Under the pieces are notes generated by a model that was given only the letters and a program-made list of their open reading frames with translations, was not told the origin of the DNA and made no database searches. From positions 1-6,152 of the forward strand of contig CAMBHQ010000056.1 of NCBI GenBank assembly GCA_945867245.1: a stretch of DNA of 6,152 nt, given 5' to 3'. Source of the stretch: an uncultured Porphyromonas sp. (GTDB lineage Bacteria; Bacteroidota; Bacteroidia; Bacteroidales; Porphyromonadaceae). The position numbers were made by a program, and so were the translations under genes. Of the stretch, positions 1 to 6,152 are shown in pieces. How positions within the stretch are numbered: the stretch's first letter is position 1; every line of letters begins with the position of its first letter.

Positions 1-1097
1 TACATAAATCGTTTGTCGAACCATCCGTGTTCGCCCATATAGAAGCCTTGGTCGCTCGTATATACTATGAGGGTATTGTCTAGTAGGTCGTGCTTACGCA
101 GATAGTCTAGTAGGCGACCGATGTTCCTATCTAAGCTCTCTATAACCTTAGCATAGTCCCTCATATAGCGCTGATACTTCCATTCGGCCAGTGCTTTGCC
201 TTGTGGAGGATTGGCCCAGAAGCGACGCGCTATAGGAGCATAGAGGCTGTCGTACTTGGCCCGCTCTTCGGGGCGTAGGCGAGGATATACGTCCTTGGCG
301 TACCAAGTGGCTAGGCCTTTGACCTCGGGAGCTCCCTGTAGCATCTTGAGGTCGTATATCATATCCATATCTCTACTGATGCGCATCTCTGCCTCTGCGG
401 CGGCCTTGCGCCCAGCATAGTCGTCGTAGAACGTATCGGGTAGGGGGAAGGTGCGGTCTTCGTATTTATTGATGTCTACTGTATCGGCCATCCATATACG
501 ATGTGCGGCCTTGTGATGCACGAAGAGTGCGAAGGGCTTCTGCTTGTCTCGCTGCTCCAGCCAGTCGATACTTTTGTCTGTGATGATATTGGTAACGTAT
601 CCTCGATGTTGCTCGCGCTTCATACCGCCCTTACCATCAGGGACTAAGAAGGTTGGGTCGAAGTAGTCGCCTTGCCCTGGTAGGATATCCCAGTGGTCGA
701 AGCCTTGTGGTACGCCCTCAAGGTGTATTTTGCCGATGAGTGCGGTCTGGTAGCCGTTGGCACGGAATACCTTGGGCATCGTGGGCTGGTCCTGATTGAA
801 TTGCGACGAATGCTCATTGTTGCGCTTGCCATTGAGATGGCTATGCTTCCCCGTGAGCATACAGGCACGGCTAGGGCCCGAGAGTGAGTTCGCCACGAAG
901 CTCTCGGTAAAGCGCACTCCGTGCTGTGCTAAAGCATCAATGTTGGGCGTGTTTACGAAGCGTTTGTCATAGGCGCTAACGAATTGATAAGCGTGGTCAT
1001 CGCTCATGATATAGACGATGTTTAGTGGCTTGTGGCTCTGCGCCATAGCCGCTGCACTCGTCGCTAGGCCGAGGACGGTAAGGATTTGCTTATTCAT
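1..1097 (-). CDS. Secreted family S1 sulfatase, serine-type (C-terminus beyond window)
   Basis: This protein hydrolyses sulfate esters, probably on host glycans, in the periplasm or at the cell surface. The window holds 365 codons; the reading frame is open to the left edge, so roughly the last quarter is missing (relatives are about 500 residues). Residues 1-20 form a signal peptide ending AMA-QS. The catalytic motif is SGPSR at 73-77; Ser73 would be converted to formylglycine by an anaerobic sulfatase-maturating enzyme. Metal and substrate residues fit the family: SDDH at 32-35, TGKHSH at 82-87, HHKAAHR at 194-200, and SDQGFYMGEHGWFDK at 348-362. The HHKxxHR block and the DDYAGR region (225-230) resemble the N-acetylglucosamine-6-sulfatase ('mucin-desulfating') branch, but the exact substrate is an inference. 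An in-frame ATG three codons upstream (1106) is an alternative start. A -7 box lies about 50 bases upstream, so it is probably transcribed apart from the dipeptidase gene. Confidence 0.93.
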   Translation of the reverse strand, partial: MNKQILTVLGLATSAAAMAQSHKPLNIVYIMSDDHAYQFVSAYDKRFVNTPNIDALAQHGVRFTESFVANSLSGPSRACMLTGKHSHLNGKRNNEHSSQFNQDQPTMPKVFRANGYQTALIGKIHLEGVPQGFDHWDILPGQGDYFDPTFLVPDGKGGMKREQHRGYVTNIITDKSIDWLEQRDKQKPFALFVHHKAAHRIWMADTVDINKYEDRTFPLPDTFYDDYAGRKAAAEAEMRISRDMDMIYDLKMLQGAPEVKGLATWYAKDVYPRLRPEERAKYDSLYAPIARRFWANPPQGKALAEWKYQRYMRDYAKVIESLDRNIGRLLDYLRKHDLLDNTLIVYTSDQGFYMGEHGWFDKRFM

Positions 1098-1145
1098 AGG
1101 TGTCATTATATATTCGCTATGGGTGATAATTAAGAGTCTGTAGTG

Positions 1146-1153
1146 CAAATATA
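1146..1153 (-). promoter_or_regulatory. Putative Bacteroidota -7 box for the sulfatase gene
   Basis: Read on the minus strand the sequence is TATATTTG, a full match to the Bacteroidota housekeeping -7 consensus TAnnTTTG. It lies in the 85-base gap between the dipeptidase stop and the sulfatase ATG and would give a leader of roughly 40 bases. No good TTTG -33 box is seen at the expected spacing; a TTGG lies too close (12 bases). No clear Shine-Dalgarno sequence precedes the ATG. Confidence 0.5.
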
Positions 1154-1182
1154 GCTAATGTATAGCCAATTTGCTAGTGCTG

Positions 1183-1851
1183 CTAGAAGTCAAGGCGCTT
1201 GTAACGTTTACGCACCTCCGTCATTGTGATTAGTTCCTGGAAGTGCCACCACTCTTTGTCATAAGCACGCATGCCCGCTGTGCGCATTACGCGCTGCAGT
1301 AGTTGCCGATTGGTCTTGACCTCAGGGGCAAAGCGCCCAGACTTGATATAGCTGTCCTCCTGTCCGAGGTGCGCCTCGGGACCGAAGTGGTCGAAGGGTG
1401 TACCCATATCCAAGGGCTTGCCCTTGTCATCGACAATAGTAAGGTCTACGGCCACACCATAATTGTGCCGTCCTCCACGAGTCGCTGGGGCTACATAGAT
1501 ACGCTGAGGCGTACCATCTACACGGGCATACATACGGCGCTGTACGCTCATAGGGCGGGCCCCATCATATATCAATAGGGCATAGCCAGGATGGAGCTTG
1601 CTGAGCTCGGCCTGTGCCTTAGCTACACGATGGGCGAAGCCTTTCTCTAGGTAGCAGGTATTGAGTGCTCCGTACATATCCTCGCCGATGAAGTTGTCGT
1701 TGGTCGAATACTTGAGCTCTACTCGTATGCGCTTATCTAGGCTGCGAATGTCCACGAGTCCATGCTCGTGCATCAGCTTGTCTACATCCTGAGCCTGTAG
1801 AGGACAGAGGGCCAGACCTAATACGAGTCCTATTATATATATAGCCTTCAT
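1183..1851 (-). CDS. VanX/DdpX-type D-alanyl-D-alanine dipeptidase (peptidase M15D), exported
   Basis: This 222-residue protein is a zinc dipeptidase expected to split D-Ala-D-Ala, most likely for recycling cell-wall peptides outside the inner membrane. Residues 1-20 form a signal peptide with probable cleavage at LQA-QD; Cys16 sits in a poor lipobox (LALC), so a lipoprotein is less likely. The active site of the family is complete: Arg99 in DGARP, zinc ligands His129 and Asp136 in the RHNYGVAVD block, catalytic Glu200 and zinc ligand His203 in KEWWHF. Length and motif spacing match the periplasmic members of the family. Its ATG shares one base with the mutS2 stop codon (TAATG), so translation is probably coupled to mutS2. 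Vancomycin resistance should not be inferred: no VanH or VanA/B-type ligase gene is present, and chromosomal homologues are common in Gram-negative bacteria. The family is secure; the in vivo substrate is an inference. Confidence 0.93.
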   Translation of the reverse strand: MKAIYIIGLVLGLALCPLQAQDVDKLMHEHGLVDIRSLDKRIRVELKYSTNDNFIGEDMYGALNTCYLEKGFAHRVAKAQAELSKLHPGYALLIYDGARPMSVQRRMYARVDGTPQRIYVAPATRGGRHNYGVAVDLTIVDDKGKPLDMGTPFDHFGPEAHLGQEDSYIKSGRFAPEVKTNRQLLQRVMRTAGMRAYDKEWWHFQELITMTEVRKRYKRLDF

Positions 1852-4433
1852 TAGTCTAAGTCTACTACTGTAATACCAGCTCCGCCGAGCTGCACATGTT
1901 CGTCTGCGAAGCGTCGTACGCCTGCTACACTGCCGAGATACTCTCGTATGGCTTGCTTGAGCGCCCCCGTACCCGTGCCGTGCAGGATACGTACGCGCCC
2001 GACACCCAGTTGTAGGGCATCGTCTATGAAGTAGCGCACGGCATCTACACCCTCACCGACCCGCATCCCTCTAAGGTCTATGTCTTGTCGGAAGCTCAAG
2101 CGTTTATCGTGTATTTGGTCAATCACAGACTTGGCGCCACTCTTGGGGCTAGAGCTACTTAGGCTCTTGCTCTTGCGGACTTCGTCGGTGCTTACGGGGC
2201 GCAGCTGCTCTAGCTTGACATTCATCTTGATGATACCTACAGCGATAGTGGCTTCGTCTCCACGTAGCTCTATAATCTCAGCGATAGTTTTCTGCGTGTC
2301 GAGTCGGACCTTATTACCGATGGCGAAGCTATGACCACGACTCTCGGTATGATCTATAGTCTTGCCAGCGCCACGGAAGTGCTGGGCTATGCTTGTCTCG
2401 CTAGGCTTGTGGCTTTCGCCCCGAGCTTTGCGCTCACGTCGTCGTAGTAGCTTCTCTACCTCACGTTGGGCACGCTCTCGTGCCTTATCATCTTGTGCCT
2501 CCTCTACAGCAAGCTCCTCTTGGTAGACCCTCAGGCTCTGTCGTATCCCTAGGGTGCGCTCACGCTCGGCCTCGGCCTCGCGTATCTCCTTGATAGCACG
2601 CTCTATACGTCCGCTCGCCTCCTGTACTATGCGCTGGGCCTCTTGCTTGGCTTGGCTGAGAATATCTCGGCGTAGACGCTCTGTCTCGGCAGCCTCGTTG
2701 CTATAGCGTTCGGCAGCCTCCTGTAGGCGTTTCTCTTCTTTGCGGATATTCTGACGTTTGCTCTCCCAGTAGCGCTTATCGCGGACTATATCCTGTAGAT
2801 ATTTATCCATATCGATATACTCGCTACCCACGATGTCGCTAGCAGCCTGTATAATGCCCTCGGGTAAGCCTATCTTGCGTGCTATCTCTATGGCGAAGGA
2901 ACTCCCTGGGCGCCCTATAGAGAGCCTAAAGAGGGGGCGCATCTCGTGGCGGTCGTAGAGCATAGCACCATTGACGAGTCCGGGTGTGTCCTCAGCGAAG
3001 GTCTTGAGGTTCTGGTAGTGCGTAGTAATAACGCCATAGGCCCCAGAGAGACAGAAGCGTGCTAGTAGGGCTTGGGCTATAGCACCACCGATAGTAGGCT
3101 CTGTGCCACCACCGAACTCGTCTATGAGGATTAGGGTCTGGCCGTCTGCATAGCGCTCGAAGTGCTTCATGTTCGTTAGGTGCGAGCTATAGGTACTGAG
3201 GTCGTCCTCGAGGCTCTGTTCGTCTCCGATATCGATGAAGAAGCGCGTGAAGATACCCACGCGCGAAGTCTCAAGCATAGGCACGGGGAGGCCACACTGT
3301 AGCATGTACTGCAGTAGCCCGACAGTCTTTAGGCAGACAGACTTCCCCCCAGCATTAGGCCCACTGATGATAAGCATACGCCCCTCGTCCTCGCTAAGAC
3401 GAATGTCTAGCGGTACGACGCTACGTCCCTGGGCGGCTAGCGTACGCATGAGTAGGGGGTGCCGTGCTCCGTACCACTCTAAGGTCGTCGAGGCGCTTAG
3501 CTCGGGGCTAATAGCCTCGCGAGCCTGTGCCCAGCGCCCTTTGGCTACTAGGGCATCGGTATAGGCAATAGTATCGTAGGCGCGCAGTAGATGGCTGATA
3601 TTGGGGCGCAGTCTACTAGACACTTCGGTGAGGATGCGTACAATCTCGCGGCGTTCCTCGCCCTCGAGCTCTCGTATGCGGTTATTAGCCTCTACCATCT
3701 CTACCGGCTCGATGAAGACGGTCTTCCCCGTAGCGCTCTCGTCGTGGACAATGCCTTTGATGCGTCTTTTGTGCTGTGGCTGTACGGGGATTACTAGCCT
3801 ACCATCGCGGATGCTGGGCTGTATATCCGCCTCTATCCAGCCCTCGCTGCGAGCTGTGCGCATAATACGCCCTAGGATACCGGATAGACTTCGCTCGGTC
3901 TCACGTAGTTCGCGTCGGATACGGAGGAGTTCTTTGGTAGCCGTGTCTTTGATATGCCCCTCTAGGTCGAGGAGCTGATGTAGGTTTTGCTCTATTTTGG
4001 GGAAGGTAGGCGTCTCGGCATAGAGGGCACTGAGCTGAGGATAAACGAAGCTCAGACTCTCATCTTCGGCGCTGCCGAGGCTCGTGGTCTGGCGAAAGAA
4101 TAGGACCAGTGCATGCAGTGCAGAGAGCATGTTACGCAGGTCTACAAGCTCTTCTTCCTCTAGATAGGTGCGCTCGGGTCGGATACGTATTAGGCTCGGA
4201 CGGCAGTCTACGAGGGCTAGACTGGGCAGGCTATGGGCGCTACCAAGCAGGGCAATTACTTCGCGTACTTCGGTGAGCCAGCGCTGTAGGACTTCGTAGT
4301 CGTAGGTAGCCTCGATGCTTTGGATAATGCTTTGGCCGAGCGTGCTAGCGCAGTAGCCGAGTAGCTCCTCACGTATCGTGCCGAAGCCTATCTTATGTTC
4401 GAAATTATGGGGATATAATTCGGGTTTATTCAT
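1851..4433 (-). CDS. mutS2: MutS2 family protein (ATPase with KOW-like and C-terminal Smr domains)
   Basis: From the chosen start this is an 860-residue cytoplasmic protein. The N-terminal core opens with PHNFEHKIGF, the typical MutS2 beginning. The ATPase domain has Walker A GPNAGGKS (358-365), the signature region around STYSSHL (413-419), Walker B ILIDEFGGGTEP (435-446) and a switch histidine in THYQNL (471-476). A long charged coiled coil follows (about 541-676), then a KOW-like domain (about 701-746) and a C-terminal Smr domain with DLRG (786-789) and HGTGTG (818-823). MutS2 proteins lack the mismatch-recognition domain of MutS. They are known to suppress recombination in some bacteria and to act on collided ribosomes in Bacillus; which applies here is unknown. 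The frame stays open to an ATG at 4505, but that adds 24 unconserved residues and contains a -7 promoter box, so ATG 4433 is preferred. The dipeptidase gene follows immediately with a one-base overlap. Confidence 0.96.
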   Translation of the reverse strand: MNKPELYPHNFEHKIGFGTIREELLGYCASTLGQSIIQSIEATYDYEVLQRWLTEVREVIALLGSAHSLPSLALVDCRPSLIRIRPERTYLEEEELVDLRNMLSALHALVLFFRQTTSLGSAEDESLSFVYPQLSALYAETPTFPKIEQNLHQLLDLEGHIKDTATKELLRIRRELRETERSLSGILGRIMRTARSEGWIEADIQPSIRDGRLVIPVQPQHKRRIKGIVHDESATGKTVFIEPVEMVEANNRIRELEGEERREIVRILTEVSSRLRPNISHLLRAYDTIAYTDALVAKGRWAQAREAISPELSASTTLEWYGARHPLLMRTLAAQGRSVVPLDIRLSEDEGRMLIISGPNAGGKSVCLKTVGLLQYMLQCGLPVPMLETSRVGIFTRFFIDIGDEQSLEDDLSTYSSHLTNMKHFERYADGQTLILIDEFGGGTEPTIGGAIAQALLARFCLSGAYGVITTHYQNLKTFAEDTPGLVNGAMLYDRHEMRPLFRLSIGRPGSSFAIEIARKIGLPEGIIQAASDIVGSEYIDMDKYLQDIVRDKRYWESKRQNIRKEEKRLQEAAERYSNEAAETERLRRDILSQAKQEAQRIVQEASGRIERAIKEIREAEAERERTLGIRQSLRVYQEELAVEEAQDDKARERAQREVEKLLRRRERKARGESHKPSETSIAQHFRGAGKTIDHTESRGHSFAIGNKVRLDTQKTIAEIIELRGDEATIAVGIIKMNVKLEQLRPVSTDEVRKSKSLSSSSPKSGAKSVIDQIHDKRLSFRQDIDLRGMRVGEGVDAVRYFIDDALQLGVGRVRILHGTGTGALKQAIREYLGSVAGVRRFADEHVQLGGAGITVVDLD

Positions 4434-4453
4434 TGTCTTACTTAATCTAAGGG

Positions 4454-4461
4454 CAAAGATA
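4454..4461 (-). promoter_or_regulatory. Putative Bacteroidota -7 box for mutS2 (and the dipeptidase)
   Basis: Read on the minus strand the sequence is TATCTTTG, a full match to TAnnTTTG, placed 20 bases before ATG 4433. Transcription would begin at about 4447, giving a very short leader (about 14 bases) without a Shine-Dalgarno sequence. The box lies inside the longer ORF reaching back to 4505, which argues that those upstream codons are not translated. No clear TTTG -33 box is visible at the usual spacing. Confidence 0.55.
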
Positions 4462-4585
4462 CGACATCTTACTCCTATTACACTCCTTGCTCTACGCTCG
4501 TTCACCCTCGCCTGAATACTTGTACACTCGTTGCTGTACAGTGTTTGGGATTGTAGTCGCTCTGCTTGTTACCTAGGGGACTTGT

Positions 4586-4735
4586 CTATGGCTCAATAAT
4601 AGTTGAATCTTTTACCAACGCAAAACATAAGAACAGAACTAATAGATTAGAAATCAAACGCTTGTCTCGGTGAAGCATTGTGATAGGTAACGATTTAGAA
4701 ATGAGCGAGGTGTTTAGATGTACTTTGTTCTGCAT
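4586..4735 (-). CDS. Doubtful small ORF, 49 codons, one hydrophobic segment
   Basis: An ATG-initiated frame of 49 codons ends in TAG. The predicted peptide starts MQNKVHLN, carries a basic patch HRDKR (22-26) and then a hydrophobic stretch around LLVLFLCFALV (31-41) that could span a membrane, and ends TIIEP. What makes it worth listing is a TAnnTTTG match about 30 bases upstream of the ATG, at the same kind of distance as the box before mutS2. I do not recognise the peptide. It could equally be a chance frame in AT-rich spacer DNA, or the remains of a gene cut by insertion of the neighbouring element. Confidence 0.22.
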   Translation of the reverse strand: MQNKVHLNTSLISKSLPITMLHRDKRLISNLLVLFLCFALVKDSTIIEP

Positions 4736-4742
4736 TAACAAA

Positions 4743-4801
4743 AGAACGCTCACTATTCCACTTGCAAAGGTAATACATTGCGAGGGAAAGTGAGCGTTTC
4801 T
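4743..4801 (-). repeat. Long imperfect inverted repeat (hairpin), possible end-of-transcript signal for the relaxase gene
   Basis: Three nested pairings fall on one axis: AACGCTCACT (4745-4754) with AGTGAGCGTT (4789-4798), TTCC (4756-4759) with GGAA (4785-4788), and CTTGCAA (4761-4767) with TTGCGAG (4778-4784, one G-T wobble). Together they make 21 base pairs with two single-A bulges and a ten-base loop at 4768-4777. Allowing one more bulge adds A4743-T4801 and G4744-C4800. In the minus-strand transcript it lies 90-150 bases after the relaxase stop and is followed by CTTTTGTT, a weak U-tract; the plus strand has a better pyrimidine run after it. A terminator or RNA-stabilising 3' stem is the plain reading; a recombination or protein-binding site near the element end is the alternative. 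The structure is seen directly; its role is inferred. Confidence 0.7.
4765..4772 (-). promoter_or_regulatory. Possible Bacteroidota -7 box inside the hairpin loop
   Basis: Read on the minus strand the sequence is TACCTTTG, matching TAnnTTTG. It spans the loop and the innermost pairs of the inverted repeat and points toward the 49-codon ORF and mutS2. No convincing -33 box is present. With only six defined positions, a chance match is possible; the placement ahead of an ORF is the only support. Confidence 0.3.
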
Positions 4802-4890
4802 CTTGGCTTTTCTTCTTGGCGTTGAAAGAGAAGTGTCGGGCGTATTATTGTCCGAGGTCTGTTACCTCTTGGAGATACTACCTTGTGGCA

Positions 4891-6147
4891 CTACAATCTT
4901 TGCGAGCGGTTGCGCCCAATAAGCTGTTGCCACTTGTGTTCGCACCAGTCGGGGACGGATAAGCCGTTGATGGACAGGAAAGGCTTTTGCTTTTGGTCTT
5001 TCTCAATACAGAGCATCGTTTCGTCTTCCTCGAAGTAGCGTCTGTACATCGATGAATAAACCTTGGCTTTGGCTCGCACGGCTTCGCCTGTGCGATACAT
5101 TTGCGTTATCTGCTCGTCCGAGAAGCCCATAAACACTAAAAGCCTGCGTACATTGAGGAGGGCAAAGAATGTGGGCATATATCGCTGAATGAAACACCTC
5201 TCCTCTTCATAGGCTTTCAGCTCCTTTCGCTGTTGTGCCAGCTCTCTGTCCTTATCCTTGAGTCTGTCTTGCAGAACGACAACCTCCTTGCGGATGTCGT
5301 TCTTTTCTTTTTCGCTGAGGTATTGAGCTTGTTCCGCCTCCTTTTCGAGGGTTTCGATACGTTGCTCAGCTCTATCCAACTCCGAATTACCAAAGAACGA
5401 ATAGAGTGTGTCCTTAATTCGGAGCTTACCTGCTTTCTTTTCCAGTTGGGCAACACGCTCTTTGAGTTGGGCTTCCTCTACCTTCTTGTTTTCGGTTGCT
5501 TTGACCAGTTCCTTATAATACTCCATGTTGGAACGATGTTTGGCTTGCGAGCCGTGAAGACCTCGCTCGAGCCCGAAGCCTGCCATCGCTCGGGCATAGG
5601 TCGTTTGATACTCTTCCAGCTTCTTGGGCGTGAGGACATCATCAGCACAGAGACGCACCTTGTTTCGCTTGGTCTTGTACTTGCGTTTGCCGTTGTCGGC
5701 TTCCTCCTTGGCTTTTCGTCTCTCTCCTTGCACGATTGGCACGACAGTGGCATGGATGTGAGGCGTCTCTTCGTCTGCGTGGAGCGTGGCTGCTACAACA
5801 TTCTCAGCCCCGAAGGTTTGTCGTAGCCAATCCATCGAAGCCTCGCACCATTCAGAGAGTCGTCCCTCTTTTTCGATGCGGAGCATATCCTCGTGTGAAC
5901 CTGATAGGATAAATCGCAAAGCTCGCACTTGATTATCAGAGACCTTTCGGTAAATACTTGCGGTTGCTATTCGGTGTTCGATAGCCTGTGTTCGGCTCGT
6001 GACATTTTCGGGGAATTGCACCAATTCTCGATTGAGGTGCGTGCGGGAGGCATCGACATTATTGGGGGTGTATGTCCGCTCGATATGAGCAGTCACACCC
6101 GAGTCGTTGCCTTTCGCCTTATCTATATGTAATACGGCATAGCCCAT
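4891..6147 (-). CDS. MobV-family relaxase (plasmid/mobilizable-element mobilization protein)
   Basis: This 418-residue protein should nick its cognate oriT and lead single-stranded DNA into a conjugative pore supplied by another element. The relaxase domain covers about residues 1-210. Motif I is HIER (21-24) followed by Asn30 and RTHLN (35-39). The metal-binding motif III is HADEETPHIH (123-132), with His123, His130 and His132 as the three-histidine set. A conserved RGLHGSQAKH block (195-204) and EYYK (209-212) follow. Residues about 210-315 are a strongly charged coiled coil (many Glu, Lys, Arg), as in other Bacteroidales members; the C-terminal 100 residues have no motif I recognise. The start MGYAVLHIDKAKG is the usual beginning of this family, so ATG 6147 is very likely right although only five bases upstream are visible. 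No inactivating change is seen. The gene reads toward the chromosome junction and ends before the large hairpin. Confidence 0.94.
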   Translation of the reverse strand: MGYAVLHIDKAKGNDSGVTAHIERTYTPNNVDASRTHLNRELVQFPENVTSRTQAIEHRIATASIYRKVSDNQVRALRFILSGSHEDMLRIEKEGRLSEWCEASMDWLRQTFGAENVVAATLHADEETPHIHATVVPIVQGERRKAKEEADNGKRKYKTKRNKVRLCADDVLTPKKLEEYQTTYARAMAGFGLERGLHGSQAKHRSNMEYYKELVKATENKKVEEAQLKERVAQLEKKAGKLRIKDTLYSFFGNSELDRAEQRIETLEKEAEQAQYLSEKEKNDIRKEVVVLQDRLKDKDRELAQQRKELKAYEEERCFIQRYMPTFFALLNVRRLLVFMGFSDEQITQMYRTGEAVRAKAKVYSSMYRRYFEEDETMLCIEKDQKQKPFLSINGLSVPDWCEHKWQQLIGRNRSQRL

Positions 6148-6152
6148 AGTTG

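Larger units (their letters stand above)
4434..4890. other. Gene-poor junction between mutS2 and the relaxase gene
   Basis: This 457-base stretch holds the mutS2 leader (to about 4505), a pair of TGTACA palindromes (4521-4526 and 4535-4540), an AT-rich part (about 4595-4740) with a doubtful 49-codon ORF, and the large hairpin at 4743-4801. About 90 bases between hairpin and relaxase stop contain short pyrimidine and purine runs (TTCTCTT at 4798-4804, AAGAGAA at 4826-4832) that could pair weakly. I see no tRNA or tRNA 3' end, no integrase remnant and no insertion sequence end. The last CTAG before the relaxase lies at 4573-4576, so the change from chromosomal to acquired DNA probably falls to its right. 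No exact attachment site can be named. Confidence 0.6.
4577..6152. mobile_element. Left part of a probable mobilizable element (boundary approximate)
   Basis: The relaxase marks DNA that can be transferred with help from a co-resident conjugative element. Composition supports acquisition: CTAG, frequent through the chromosomal genes, is absent from 4577 to the right window edge, and the relaxase favours Leu TTG/CTC and Arg CGA where mutS2 favours CTA, ATA and CGT codons. The left boundary is set only by the last CTAG and could lie anywhere from about 4577 to 4890. Integrase, oriT (expected upstream of the relaxase start, to the right) and cargo are outside the window. A plasmid integrated into the chromosome is another possibility. 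Confidence 0.5.

Noticed and set aside
1183..1851. Vancomycin-resistance gene vanX.
   Set aside because: No VanH, VanA/B ligase or VanRS genes accompany it, it has an export signal, and it sits in a chromosomal operon with mutS2.
4701..4793. Plus-strand ORF of 30 codons starting MSEVFRC and ending at TGA in the hairpin.
   Set aside because: It is very short, runs through the inverted repeat, and has no promoter-like box or ribosome binding site before it.
4743..4801. Invertible promoter flanked by inverted repeats, as in Bacteroides phase variation.
   Set aside because: The repeats pair almost to the loop, so inversion would change only about ten bases; known switches have much longer unique segments and a nearby invertase.
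4567..4867. Eight-base direct repeats TGTTACCT at 4567-4574 and 4860-4867, with an inverted AGGTAAC at 4685-4691, considered as attachment-site repeats.
   Set aside because: Repeats this short are expected by chance in 400 bases, and one copy lies on each side of DNA without any integrase gene.
5233..5826. Plus-strand ORF of 197 codons opposite the relaxase gene.
   Set aside because: It is an antisense shadow of a coding region with clear relaxase motifs; its Leu/Phe-rich product mirrors the Lys/Glu-rich coiled coil on the other strand.
4891..6147. Relaxase as a broken pseudogene, suggested by its place at the junction.
   Set aside because: The frame is intact, all histidine motifs are present and both ends look natural.

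Overview
The window looks like a piece of a Bacteroidales chromosome (Bacteroidota), plausibly Porphyromonas or a close relative, with one end of a mobilizable element on the right. Four observations support this. Three matches to the Bacteroidota -7 promoter box TAnnTTTG are seen, two of them just upstream of genes. Start codons lack a clear Shine-Dalgarno sequence. One gene is a serine-type (anaerobically matured) sulfatase of the mucin/glycosaminoglycan-degrading kind. The relaxase has the N-terminus typical of Bacteroidales MobV proteins. The genus is an inference from style, not from a marker gene.

All recognised genes read leftward (minus strand). From right to left they are: a MobV-family relaxase (4891-6147), essentially complete; a gene-poor stretch (4434-4890) with a long imperfect hairpin, a -7-like box and a doubtful 49-codon ORF; mutS2 (1851-4433), whose real start is probably 24 codons inside the longest ORF because a -7 box lies within the extension; a VanX-type D-Ala-D-Ala dipeptidase (1183-1851), whose ATG overlaps the mutS2 stop as TAATG; and a secreted family S1 sulfatase (1-1097) with its own -7 box, cut off by the left window edge.

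mutS2 and the dipeptidase form a tight, probably translationally coupled pair, although one product handles DNA or ribosomes in the cytoplasm and the other works on cell-wall peptides outside the inner membrane. The sulfatase is probably transcribed separately and belongs to host-glycan foraging. The relaxase has a different composition from the other genes: the tetranucleotide CTAG occurs about 30 times in positions 1-4576 and not once in 4577-6152. This places a likely boundary of acquired DNA between mutS2 and the relaxase. No integrase, oriT, cargo gene, tRNA, CRISPR array or insertion sequence is visible. I see no convincing new multi-gene system here. The least explained part is the 4577-4890 junction with its hairpin and embedded promoter-like box.
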